From Pseudomonas fluorescens (lineage in GTDB: Bacteria > Pseudomonadota > Gammaproteobacteria > Pseudomonadales > Pseudomonadaceae), in the NCBI RefSeq assembly GCF_902497625.1, contig NZ_CABVGX010000024.1, forward strand, positions 1-64,000: DNA of 64,000 nt. Direction: 5' to 3'. Both the position numbers and the translations under genes were made by a program. Positions within the stretch are counted from its first letter, which is position 1; the number at the start of each line of letters is the position of its first letter. Shown here piece after piece: positions 17,319 to 25,512 of this stretch. The notes under the pieces are model-generated. The model was not told the DNA's origin. It searched no databases and saw only the letters and a list, made by a program, of their open reading frames with translations.

Positions 17319-19007
17319 TCAGCCCAACAGGTCTTGCAGCGTCGCCAGGTTGTCGGCCTCTTCGACAGTCTTGTCCTGCCGCCAGCGCAGCATTCGCGGG
17401 AAGCGCACGGCGATCCCGCTCTTGTGCCGCTTGGACAGGGCTATTCCTTCAAAGCCCAATTCAAACACCAGGCTCGGTTTGACGCTGCTAACCGGCCCGA
17501 ATTTCTCCACCGTGGTTTTGCGCACAATGCTGTCGACCTGGCGCATCTCGGCATCGGTCAGGCCGGAGTAAGCCTTGGCGAACGGCACCAGCGTGCGCTC
17601 GCTGGATTCCGGTGGGCCATCCCACACAGCGAAGGTGTAATCGCTATAAAGACTGGCGCGTCGACCGTGGCCACGTTGCGCATAAATCAAGACGGCATCG
17701 ACGCTGAACGGGTCGACCTTCCATTTCCACCACACGCCCATGTCTTTGGTGCGGCCCACGCCATACAGAGAGTCGCGCGCTTTCAGCATCATGCCTTCAA
17801 CGCCCAGGCTGCGTGACGCTTCGCGCTGGCGGGCGAGGTCTAACCAGTCGTCGCCGGCAAGCACGGGCGAGGGCAGCAGCACCGGGCTGGCGCAGTCGGC
17901 GATCACCTGATCCAATTGCGCACGGCGCTTGGCCTGAGGCTGATTGCGCCAGTCTTCACCCTGCCATTCCAGCAAGTCGTAACCGAGCACAACGACTGGC
18001 ACATCTTCGAGGATCTTCTTGCCGAGTGTCTTGCGGCCGATGCGCTGTTGCAGCAACGCGAATGGCTGCACGGCAGGCGCAGTCGGCGCCTGCGGATCAA
18101 AAGCGTCTTGGGTATCCGGAGTCGGGGCTTTCCAGACGACGATTTCCCCGTCGATCACGGTACCGTCCGGCAGGCAGTGGGCCAGACTGTCGAGCTCCGG
18201 AAAACGCTCGGTCACCAGCTCTTCGCCACGCGACCAGACCCACAGCCGGCCATCGCGCTTGACCACCTGCGCGCGAATGCCGTCCCACTTCCACTCCACT
18301 TGCCAATCGCTGGCCGGGCCCAGCAGCGATTCAAACTGTTCGACCGGTTGCGACAGCGCGTGAGCGAGAAAAAACGGATACGGCTGGCCGCCACGCTGGG
18401 CATGCTCGTCGGACGATTCCGCCGCGATCAATTTGAGATAGCTGGCCGCATTCGGCCGATTGGACAGATCCGTGTAACCCACCAGCCGCTGAGCTACCCG
18501 TTTGCTGTCGAGATGAGCCATGGAGGCTAGCGCGCGGGTCACCAGCAGTTTGGAAACGCCGACGCGAAAGCTGCCGGTGATCAATTTGATGCACAGCATC
18601 AGGCTGTGACGGTCCAGCTGCGCCCACAATTGCGGCAATCTCTCACCCAATACTTCGGGGGACTCGCCGCGCAAGGGCAGCAGTTTTTCTTCAATCCACG
18701 TTGCCAGGCCATCGGTGGAACTGTGCAGTGCCTCGGGCAGTACCAGGGATATGGTCTCTGCCAGATCGCCGACCGCTTGATAGCTTTCTTCGAACAGCCA
18801 GGTCGAGAGCCCGGAATATTCCACGGCCAATTCGCGCAGAATTTTGGCCGGTACTAATTGACGCGGACGGCCGCCGGATAAAAAGTACACAGCCCATGCC
18901 GCATCTTCGGGCTCGGCCTGGGCGAAGTAGCGCTGCATCGCTGCCAGTTTGGCGTTGCTGGAAGTGGTGGCGTCGAGGTCGGCGTACAGCTCGGCGAAGG
19001 CTTTCAT
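17319..19007 (-). CDS. ATP-dependent DNA ligase (repair-module type)
   Basis: 562 residues, containing an N-terminal DNA-binding domain (about 1-200), adenylation domain and C-terminal OB fold. The nucleotidyl-transfer motif EWKWDGIRAQ (about 221-230) carries the Lys that becomes adenylated (KxDG form KWDG). Motif III-like DGEIVVW (about 267-273), motif IV EGMMLKA (about 400-406) and motif V WWKWKVD (about 420-426) are present. Bacteria replicate with an NAD-dependent ligase; ATP ligases of this branch belong to a DNA-damage-response module. Its ATG overlaps the upstream exonuclease stop by four bases, so the pair is coupled. Confidence 0.93.
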   Translation of the reverse strand: MKAFAELYADLDATTSSNAKLAAMQRYFAQAEPEDAAWAVYFLSGGRPRQLVPAKILRELAVEYSGLSTWLFEESYQAVGDLAETISLVLPEALHSSTDGLATWIEEKLLPLRGESPEVLGERLPQLWAQLDRHSLMLCIKLITGSFRVGVSKLLVTRALASMAHLDSKRVAQRLVGYTDLSNRPNAASYLKLIAAESSDEHAQRGGQPYPFFLAHALSQPVEQFESLLGPASDWQVEWKWDGIRAQVVKRDGRLWVWSRGEELVTERFPELDSLAHCLPDGTVIDGEIVVWKAPTPDTQDAFDPQAPTAPAVQPFALLQQRIGRKTLGKKILEDVPVVVLGYDLLEWQGEDWRNQPQAKRRAQLDQVIADCASPVLLPSPVLAGDDWLDLARQREASRSLGVEGMMLKARDSLYGVGRTKDMGVWWKWKVDPFSVDAVLIYAQRGHGRRASLYSDYTFAVWDGPPESSERTLVPFAKAYSGLTDAEMRQVDSIVRKTTVEKFGPVSSVKPSLVFELGFEGIALSKRHKSGIAVRFPRMLRWRQDKTVEEADNLATLQDLLG

Positions 19008-20032
19008 GCCTGCACCTCGGCGCTTTCGGCCACTGCGTTTTCTTCCTCATCATCACAGTATTCGGTGTTGAAACCCTGCGCATCGAGACCTTTTTCGCGC
19101 AGGTGCCGCACCAGCACGCCGATCGAGCCGTGGGTGACCATGACGCGTTCGGCACCGGTCTGCTCGATGGCCCACAGCAGGCCCGGCCAGTCAGCGTGAT
19201 CGGACAGCACGAAACCACGGTCGACGCCACGCCGGCGCCGGGTGCCGCGCAAGCGCATCCAGCCGCTGGCGAAGGCGTCGCTGTAGTCACCGAAGCGCCG
19301 CATCCAGGTACTGCCGCCAGCGGAGGGCGGGGCAATGACCAACGCTTTGCGCATCATCGGATCGGTTTTTTTGACTTCGCCGGCATAAATCGTGGGCGGG
19401 ATATGAATGCCGCCCTCGCGATAAACCCGGTTCAGCGGCTCGACCGCACCGTGAGACAGAATCGGCCCGATACTGGCATCGATGCCGTGAAGAATCCGCT
19501 GGGCCTTGCCGAACGAATAGCAGAACAGCACGCTGGCCTTGTCGACCGCCGCATTGGCTTGCCACCACTGATTGATTTCGTCGAACACTTGCGCCTGGGG
19601 TTGCCACCGATAGATCGGCAGGCCGAAGGTCGATTCGGTGATGAAGGTGTGGCAGCGCACCGGTTCGAACGGTGCGCAGGTGCCGTCCGGCTCAATCTTG
19701 TAATCGCCCGAGGCGACCCAGACTTCACCGCCGTATTCCAGGCGCACCTGGGCCGAACCGAGGACATGGCCGGCGGGATGGAAACTCAGGGTGACGCCGT
19801 GGTGCAGCAACCGTTCGCCGTAGCGCAGGGTCTGCAAATTGATGTCCTGACCGAGTCGCGAGCGCAGGATCCCTTCACCGGATGCGGCGGCCAGATAATG
19901 CTGATTACCGCCCCGGGCGTGATCGCCGTGGGCATGGGTAATCACCGAACGCTCGACCGGGCGCCACGGGTCGATATAAAAATCTCCGGCGGGGCAGTAC
20001 AAACCTTCGGGACGAGCGATAACAAGATCCAT
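19004..20032 (-). CDS. Ligase-associated DNA-damage-response exonuclease (metallo-beta-lactamase fold)
   Basis: 342 residues. The zinc motif THAHGDHARGG (about 33-43) is the HxHxDH signature; further conserved positions include SGDYKIE (about 108-114) and the late SDHADWPGL (about 270-278), giving the beta-CASP-like nuclease organisation related to SNM1/Artemis and mRNA-processing exonucleases. It is the first gene of a two-gene operon with the ATP ligase and the fourth member of the module whose helicase and PdeM genes lie downstream beyond the aot-like operon. Activity is inferred from the family. Confidence 0.9.
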   Translation of the reverse strand: MDLVIARPEGLYCPAGDFYIDPWRPVERSVITHAHGDHARGGNQHYLAAASGEGILRSRLGQDINLQTLRYGERLLHHGVTLSFHPAGHVLGSAQVRLEYGGEVWVASGDYKIEPDGTCAPFEPVRCHTFITESTFGLPIYRWQPQAQVFDEINQWWQANAAVDKASVLFCYSFGKAQRILHGIDASIGPILSHGAVEPLNRVYREGGIHIPPTIYAGEVKKTDPMMRKALVIAPPSAGGSTWMRRFGDYSDAFASGWMRLRGTRRRRGVDRGFVLSDHADWPGLLWAIEQTGAERVMVTHGSIGVLVRHLREKGLDAQGFNTEYCDDEEENAVAESAEVQA

Positions 20033-20120
20033 GGGCTGACCAAATGGATGGATTTGTTAGGTATGAGGCGGGGGCGAGGGGAGAAGTTCTATCGAGATAT
20101 CTGCAGCGTGGCGCAGTCCC

Positions 20121-20210
20121 TGTGGGAGCCAGCCTGCTGGCGATGGCGGCGTGTCATTCACCAAAAAAGTGTCAGACAGTTCCTCATCGCTAGCAGGCTA
20201 GCTCCCACAG
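20121..20210. repeat. REPIN upstream of the exonuclease gene
   Basis: TGTGGGAGCCAGCCTGCTGGCGA and its inverted partner TCGCTAGCAGGCTAGCTCCCACA lie about 45 bases apart. The core differs (CCAGCCTGCTGG) from the other pairs in this window. Confidence 0.85.
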
Positions 20211-20219
20211 TAGGGTGGA

Positions 20220-22670
20220 TTATTTGCCGGGAGTCAGGGTCAAGCGCTTGTTGCCATAGGCCTTGTCGAAGTTCTGCGGCTGCATCGGCAAGCTCATGTA
20301 CCGGCCCTTGAGCCACGGATCAACGCTATCGAGGTAATTGGGGCTGGCAGGATTACCCGATTGCCCCGTGCCGTTCTGCCCCATCAGCGGCTCGGCCTGG
20401 CCGAAGTCGACGATCAAACGCATGCCCGGTGCCAAGGTGGTGTTGAAGTCCTTGCCCCAGGCAAACGCCGCACTGTTGAGCGTGGTGTGATCACCGCCTG
20501 CCATGAGCGGGCCGCGCACCGTCTGGCCACTGCTGTTTTTCCATTCGTAGCGGTGCAGTTTGCCCCATTGCCAGGCCTTATGATCACCGCCCAGCTGGTT
20601 GTCGCCAGCGGTTATCGCGGCCGCGAGGGCGCGTGCGACGATGGCAGGTTTGTCCTCTTTTTGCGCAGTGCGCAGGTCATCCCAAAACGGACTGTCCTCG
20701 CGACCGAGCAAGTGATCGGCCTGCGCCGAATAGGACAATTGCCCGTTAGCGATAAAGGCTTTCCACGCCGGGCCGTCTTCGGCACCCAGTTCGTCGAGGA
20801 ACGTCTGCCGTGCGCTTTCCTGCAGGAACAACTCATAAATTGCCGCGTCGGCGGACGTCGCAGCGAGTTTGCCGTCGAACGCCATCAAGCGAGCCAGGGC
20901 CTCGCGAGCCTTTGGCTGATCCGTCGCAGGCAACGCTCCAATTGCCTGTTTGAGCGGCTGCGCCATGCCCGGCGCGGCAAACATTTTCTTCAGTTTGGCG
21001 GCGAACGTGGTGGTCTGATCGTATTGCATGGCGATCACGCTGCGCGTGTCGTGCTTGCCCGCCCCGGCCATCTCCGCCAAGCGTTCGCCACGTTCCGGCG
21101 CCGACCACGAATTGGACAGCTGCATACCGTAGCCATCAGGAATGACCCGCTGGTTGGCGGTGCCCAACCAGCCCTGTGCCGGATCCTGATCGTAGGGGTG
21201 CAGCATCGGATCGGCATAACCGTCCCAATCATAACGACCTTCCCAGCCCGGCGATGGCAGCAAGCCTTCGCCTTCTCGACGATTCGGATAGCGACCGGTC
21301 ACTTGCCAGCCAATGTTGCTGGCGTCGGCGAACACCAGGTTCAGGGTCATGGCGCGAATTTCGCGGCTCGCATCTGACGCTTTTTCGACGTTCTGCGCCC
21401 GGGACAGGTCGAAGAAGGCGTCGAGCGATTTGTCATCGGTGAAGTTCGGCGTTTGCAGGGCCAGGCCGAGGCTGTTGCCGAGCGCGGTGCCTTGGGTGCT
21501 GTTAAGCAGCGGGCCGTGGCGGGTTTCGTACACGGCTTCGCGGATCGGGCGCTGACCTTTGACGAAGTAGGTTTCGTTGCGCACGATCACCGGCTGCCAT
21601 TTACCGTTCACCTCGTAAGACAAACCATTGCCCTGGCGCCTGATTTTTTCCAGGAACAGGTCCTGGTTGTCGCCCATGACCGAGGTCATGCTCCAGGCGA
21701 CTTTGCCGTTGAAACCACCCAGCACCATGGGCAGCCCGGCGATGGTGACGCCGGATGCCTGATATTTCGGCGCACGGATTTGCACATGACTGAACAACGA
21801 CGGCACGCCCAAGGGTCCATGGCTGTCGCTGGCCAGCAGGCTCTTGCCACTGCGGCTGCGCTGCGGCGAGATCGCCCAATTGTTTGATGAGGTAGCGCCG
21901 AGCAGATTCAGATCGGCCAGTTGCCGGGTGGCTTTACTGATTTCTGCAAGACCGGCAATCGCGCCGTTGAGCTTAACGCCCTGAAGTTTCTCGACTTCTC
22001 CAACCGGCAGCTTTTCATCGGGTGCGGACGGCGCCAGCCAGGCAAGTTTGTCGGTGGCGACCGTCTGTGCAAGCACCAGGGAGGAAATCTCTTCCGGCAG
22101 GTTCGCTGACTGGCTGAAATTGAGCAGGCAGAAGATCAGCGCCGAATCTTCCGGCTTCCAGTATTCGGGCTTGTAGCCAGTGGCTGCGAGGTCGGCCGGG
22201 AGTTTGTCGCCGAAGCGGAACAGATAGGCATTGACCCCGCGCGCGTAGACTTCGAAGAAGCGTTTCAGGCGCGGCGAAGCAGCCTTGTAGAGCTCGGCGG
22301 CGTTCTTCTTCAGATTGACTGCACGCATGTAGCGATCGGCATCAAGCAGGTCGGCGCCATACATCTCCGACAAACGGCCCTGCGCCAACAGGCGCAGGGT
22401 AGCCATTTGCGTCATGCGGTCGGTGGCGTGCACGTAACCGAGAGCGAACAGCGCGTCGTGGAAATTGCTGCTTTCGATCAACGGCATGCCCATGGGATTG
22501 CGGCGCACCGAAACGTTTTGCGCCAGACCTTTGAGCGGCTGCACGCCAATGGTCGGCTGGAGCGTGCCCTGAGTATTCCAGGTCTGACAACCGGCCAGGC
22601 TCAGAGCACCGGCCACTGTTGCGGCAACGCCGAACCGGGGAAGAAAATGTAAGAGGGCTGGCGAAGCCAT
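20220..22670 (-). CDS. Penicillin acylase-family lipoprotein (N-terminal-nucleophile hydrolase)
   Basis: 816 residues from the ATG at 22670, chosen over 22739 because it has GCAGGAG eight bases upstream and starts a signal peptide ending in the lipobox LAGC (about 24-27). The acylase fold is split by self-cleavage; the predicted nucleophile is the second Ser of the TSSNNWAI motif (about residue 264), which would become the N-terminus of the beta subunit. Later SHGPLGVPSLF and a GGFNGKVAWSMTSVMGD region fit the family. Relatives include penicillin G acylase and the AHL acylases PvdQ and QuiP. The true substrate, possibly an acyl-homoserine lactone or other amide, cannot be told. Monocistronic. 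Confidence 0.88.
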   Translation of the reverse strand: MASPALLHFLPRFGVAATVAGALSLAGCQTWNTQGTLQPTIGVQPLKGLAQNVSVRRNPMGMPLIESSNFHDALFALGYVHATDRMTQMATLRLLAQGRLSEMYGADLLDADRYMRAVNLKKNAAELYKAASPRLKRFFEVYARGVNAYLFRFGDKLPADLAATGYKPEYWKPEDSALIFCLLNFSQSANLPEEISSLVLAQTVATDKLAWLAPSAPDEKLPVGEVEKLQGVKLNGAIAGLAEISKATRQLADLNLLGATSSNNWAISPQRSRSGKSLLASDSHGPLGVPSLFSHVQIRAPKYQASGVTIAGLPMVLGGFNGKVAWSMTSVMGDNQDLFLEKIRRQGNGLSYEVNGKWQPVIVRNETYFVKGQRPIREAVYETRHGPLLNSTQGTALGNSLGLALQTPNFTDDKSLDAFFDLSRAQNVEKASDASREIRAMTLNLVFADASNIGWQVTGRYPNRREGEGLLPSPGWEGRYDWDGYADPMLHPYDQDPAQGWLGTANQRVIPDGYGMQLSNSWSAPERGERLAEMAGAGKHDTRSVIAMQYDQTTTFAAKLKKMFAAPGMAQPLKQAIGALPATDQPKAREALARLMAFDGKLAATSADAAIYELFLQESARQTFLDELGAEDGPAWKAFIANGQLSYSAQADHLLGREDSPFWDDLRTAQKEDKPAIVARALAAAITAGDNQLGGDHKAWQWGKLHRYEWKNSSGQTVRGPLMAGGDHTTLNSAAFAWGKDFNTTLAPGMRLIVDFGQAEPLMGQNGTGQSGNPASPNYLDSVDPWLKGRYMSLPMQPQNFDKAYGNKRLTLTPGK

Positions 22671-23162
22671 GGCGAAGCTCCTGCGGGGGTAGAGGCGCAA
22701 TAAAGCCGCTACGTTAGAGAGCAGGAGGTGGCCGCGCAAGCGGGGTTTCGGGTTATTTCAGAATTTGTCCGCCGAACCGCATCAGTGTGGACGATGCATG
22801 ACCCGTGGTGAGGGGGCTTGCCCGTGGTGAAGGGGGCATGCCTGTGGTGAAAGGGGCATGCCTGTGGTGAAGTGGCTTGCCTGTGGTGAAGTGGCTTGCC
22901 TGTGGTGAAGTGGCTTGCCTGTGGCGAGGGGGCTTGCCCCCGTTGAAGTGCGCAGCACTTCCCCTCCACCCTCCGCATTAACTCACGAATCCGGTGCCGG
23001 GATGACGACTGCGTTGCAGTCGAACGGGGGCAAGCCCCCTCGCCACAGCAAGCCCCCTCGCCACAGATAGTGCTCGCCGCCATAGATATTGCTCCCCACA
23101 GATAGCACTCGCCACAGACAGCGCTCCCCATTGCAACTCCCCTCGCCCAGGTTGGTATCGGC
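22671..23162. repeat. Repeat-filled intergenic region with seven tandem 19/20-bp units
   Basis: From 22805 a motif GTGGTGAAGTGGCTTGCCT is repeated head to tail at 22805, 22824, 22844, 22864, 22883, 22902 and 22921, with spacing of 19 or 20 bases. The last unit runs into a complete REP-like palindrome (GGCGAGGGGGCTTGCCCCCG). Inverted copies (CAAGCCCCCTCGCCACAG, twice) and decayed GATAGTGCTCGCC repeats occupy 23027-23140. No gene is supported here; open frames across it are by-products of the repeats. Confidence 0.85.
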
Positions 23163-23807
23163 TCAGGATTTTGGCGGATTCACCTTGTTCACCAGCTCAT
23201 ACGCCTTCACCGTCGCCGGACGGTTCTGGATATGATTGAACCAGCGCAGAACATTCGGAAAATCCTCAAGTTTCTGGCTTTGCCACTTGTGGGAAACGAT
23301 CCATGGATAGATCGCCATGTCGGCGATGCTGTATTCACCGCCAGCGACAAACTTATTGCCTGCCAGCTGCTTGTCGAGCACGCCATAAAGCCTGGCCGTC
23401 TCGTCGATATAGCGCTTGATCGCGTAAGGAATTTTCTCCGGCGCGAACTGACTGAAGTGATGATTCTGCCCGGCCATCGGCCCCAGTCCGCCCATCTGCC
23501 AGAACAACCATTGCAGCGCCTGCTGACGGCCACGCAGATCGTTGGGCAGGAACTGGCCGGTTTTTTCCGCCAGGTACAGAAGGATTGCACCCGACTCGAA
23601 CAGCGCCAGCGGTTCACCGCCATCAACCGGCTGATGATCTACGATCGCCGGGATTTTGTTGTTCGGTGAGATCTTCAAAAATTCGGGTTTGAATTGGTCG
23701 TTCTTGCTGATGTTGATCGGGTGGACGTTGTAAGGCAGGCCGGCTTCTTCCAGGAAGATCGAGACTTTGTGGCCGTTGGGGGTGGTCCAGTAATACAGGT
23801 CGATCAT
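23163..23807 (-). CDS. Glutathione S-transferase-family protein (YfcG/YghU-like)
   Basis: 214 residues from the ATG at 23807, which has TTGGAG six bases upstream. The thioredoxin-like N-domain starts MIDLYYWTTPNGHKVSIFLEE; the Thr/Asn of TTPNG is where nu-class enzymes such as E. coli YfcG bind glutathione disulfide. NNKIPAIVD and FESGAILLYLAEK (about 65-77) complete the glutathione site. The C-terminal helical domain has the SIADMAIYPWI N-capping motif. Likely a disulfide-bond oxidoreductase or glutathione-dependent peroxidase; cytoplasmic. Confidence 0.88.
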   Translation of the reverse strand: MIDLYYWTTPNGHKVSIFLEEAGLPYNVHPINISKNDQFKPEFLKISPNNKIPAIVDHQPVDGGEPLALFESGAILLYLAEKTGQFLPNDLRGRQQALQWLFWQMGGLGPMAGQNHHFSQFAPEKIPYAIKRYIDETARLYGVLDKQLAGNKFVAGGEYSIADMAIYPWIVSHKWQSQKLEDFPNVLRWFNHIQNRPATVKAYELVNKVNPPKS

Positions 23808-23944
23808 GAAATTCTCCAAATCAAGAGACGTCGTTACTTGCGCACAGCAAATGTCGGCATCAGGTCGTCCTGTTTGCCTTGCCTGTAAGAGGAGGTGATG
23901 CTGAAGTGTGGAAAATTCAATGACCCTGGTTGAGAAAAGTCGGC

Positions 23945-24511
23945 ATGGAGCTTCAGAAAAGTGCGGCCCTGATCATTATCGATCAGCAAAAAGGCATCCT
24001 TCATCCCCGACTGGGTCGCCGAAACAATCCTCAAGCCGAAGAGCGAATCGTACAGTTGCTGGCCTTTTGGCGGCTGACCGGGCGACCGGTGATTCATGTT
24101 CAGCACCTGTCCCGTTCGCCGGATTCGGTGTTTTGGCCCGAGCAATCGGGGGTGGAATTTCAAGAGCGATTTTTGCCGCTGGCCGGTGAGCAGTTGATTC
24201 AGAAACAGGTGCCAGATGCGTTTTGCACGACGAGGCTGGAAACACATTTGCGCCAGACGGGGACCGAGCAGCTGGTGATCGTCGGCGTCGCGACCCACAA
24301 CTCGGTGGAGTCGACCGCGCGCACGGCCGGCAACCTCGGGTTTGCAACGTGGGTGGTGGAGGATGCGTGTTTCACCTTCGACAAGGCGGATTATTTTGGC
24401 AACCTGCACTCAGCTGAAGTGGTGCACGCCATGTCGCTGGGGAATATGCACGGGGAATACGCCACGGTCATCGCCTGCGCAGATCTTCTGAAGGCGGCGG
24501 AGACCCTGTAG
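23945..24511 (+). CDS. Isochorismatase-fold hydrolase with Ser at the catalytic Cys position
   Basis: 188 residues; I start at the ATG at 23945 (MELQKSAALIIIDQQKG) instead of the TTG at 23930. The fold motifs are IIIDQQKG (catalytic Asp), the segment around IQKQVPDAF (catalytic Lys), a cis-peptide GVATHNSVESTAR and the ending AMSLGNMHGEYA. In cysteine hydrolases the cis-peptide is followed by Cys (as in THxCVxxTAR); here Ser occupies that site. It may be a true Ser variant subfamily or inactive. Its stop codon lies inside a REP element. Confidence 0.85.
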   Translation: MELQKSAALIIIDQQKGILHPRLGRRNNPQAEERIVQLLAFWRLTGRPVIHVQHLSRSPDSVFWPEQSGVEFQERFLPLAGEQLIQKQVPDAFCTTRLETHLRQTGTEQLVIVGVATHNSVESTARTAGNLGFATWVVEDACFTFDKADYFGNLHSAEVVHAMSLGNMHGEYATVIACADLLKAAETL

Positions 24512-24596
24512 GCGCCGAGCGGGCTCGCAAAAGCGTTGTCATTGAAAAGTCGATGGTGAACAGGCTGACGCTATCGCGAGCAGGCTCGCTCCCACA
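24508..24596. repeat. REPIN overlapping the end of the isochorismatase-fold gene
   Basis: GTAGGCGCCGAGCGGGCTCGC (decayed left arm) and TATCGCGAGCAGGCTCGCTCC (right arm). The left arm supplies the TAG stop of the preceding gene. Confidence 0.75.
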
Positions 24597-24680
24597 TCTG
24601 ATCCATGTTGCGGCGTAGAACCTGTGCGAACCTTCCCGGTCAAGCAATTCAGCGGGCGGAGACAACCTCCGCCCGAAGCA

Positions 24681-24896
24681 TCAAGCGCCGTGGCACTTCT
24701 TGAATTTCTTGCCGTTGCCGCATGGGCAAGGATCATTGCGGCCAACGTCTTTCAAAGCGTTGCGCACCGGTTCCTGCTGAGCGTGGCCGCAGTTCGGGCC
24801 GTGTACGTGGCCATGGTCATGATCATGATGGTGGACTTCGTGATGGTCATGGTCGTGGTTGCAATCAGGGCCATGAACGTGAGGTTGCTGGGTCAT
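24681..24896 (-). CDS. Small His-rich SEC-C motif protein
   Basis: 71 residues. The first 40 hold about 15 His with Asp and Cys in HDHD and HGPNCGH patterns, which look like a metal store or chelator. The last 22 are a SEC-C zinc motif: DPCPCGNGKKFKKCHGA, with the CxC...C(H) ligand set. SEC-C motifs occur at the C-terminus of SecA and in many small proteins of unknown role. It starts in a four-base overlap with the LEA-type lipoprotein gene, so the two are coupled. A metal-handling or chaperone-adaptor role is a guess. Confidence 0.85.
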   Translation of the reverse strand: MTQQPHVHGPDCNHDHDHHEVHHHDHDHGHVHGPNCGHAQQEPVRNALKDVGRNDPCPCGNGKKFKKCHGA

Positions 24897-25387
24897 CGGT
24901 TTTGCTCCGGAATAAAATCGGCGGGGATTATCACGCCATTACGCTTCAGGTGCACGTAGTGCGCGATGAATAGGCCGGTTTCCATCTCGCCCTCCAGACG
25001 ATAGGGAATGGGCTGGTCGGATTTTTTCAGCATTTTCACCAGCTCCCGCACTTTGGGCCACAGGTTGGTACGGATCGGCACCTTGAAATACGCGCTGCGC
25101 TTTGGCCCCACTGTAAACCAATGTTCGTGTTCGCCTTCGGTCAGCAGAATAGTGCCCAGATGAATGCGGTATTCCAGGCCTCGCACGGTCAGGTCGCTGT
25201 CGTCGGGGTTGTCGACGCGAAAATGCAGCAGGAAACGTTGCTGCATCAGTTTGGCTTGAACGACTTCGACCCTGACCAGATGCACCTGCGGCTCTGGCCG
25301 GTCGTCGCTAAACCATGACGCGCAGCCGCTGAGCCCGAGAATCAGGAATAGGATCGATAAATAGAGTGCGAGTCGCCGGGTGATCAT
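24893..25387 (-). CDS. LEA-type-2 domain lipoprotein
   Basis: 164 residues with a lipoprotein signal peptide and lipobox LSGC (Cys about residue 22). The mature part (HFRVDNPDDSDLTVRGLEYRIHLG) matches the water-stress/hypersensitive-response domain of LEA14-type proteins, a beta-sandwich: the pattern of a strand, NP, a strand and a basic Arg/Lys end is typical. Such lipoproteins are common in Pseudomonas; the function is unknown, perhaps envelope stress or lipid binding. Four-base overlap with the downstream His-rich SEC-C gene. Confidence 0.82.
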   Translation of the reverse strand: MITRRLALYLSILFLILGLSGCASWFSDDRPEPQVHLVRVEVVQAKLMQQRFLLHFRVDNPDDSDLTVRGLEYRIHLGTILLTEGEHEHWFTVGPKRSAYFKVPIRTNLWPKVRELVKMLKKSDQPIPYRLEGEMETGLFIAHYVHLKRNGVIIPADFIPEQNR

Positions 25388-25423
25388 GGTTGTGTCTCCC
25401 TTGAGCCCCCAGTTTAGCCCTGA

Positions 25424-25506
25424 AAGATCGCAGCCTTCGGCAGCTGCTACAAAGATCGCAGCCTTCGGCAGCTGCTACGAAGATCGCAGCCTTCGGAAGC
25501 TGCTAC
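25424..25506. repeat. Three direct REP half-units (27 bp, period 28)
   Basis: AAGATCGCAGCCTTCGGCAG followed by CTGCTAC occurs at 25424, 25452 and 25480, all in one orientation; the third has one substitution. The usual inverted partner is missing. Same class as the pair at 1372. Confidence 0.9.
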
Positions 25507-25512
25507 AGGGCG

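Noticed and set aside
22709..23131. 140-codon minus-strand frame across the microtandem repeats
   Set aside because: It translates a 19/20-bp repeat; the repeated peptide (such as HHRQA) follows from DNA duplication, not from selection on protein.
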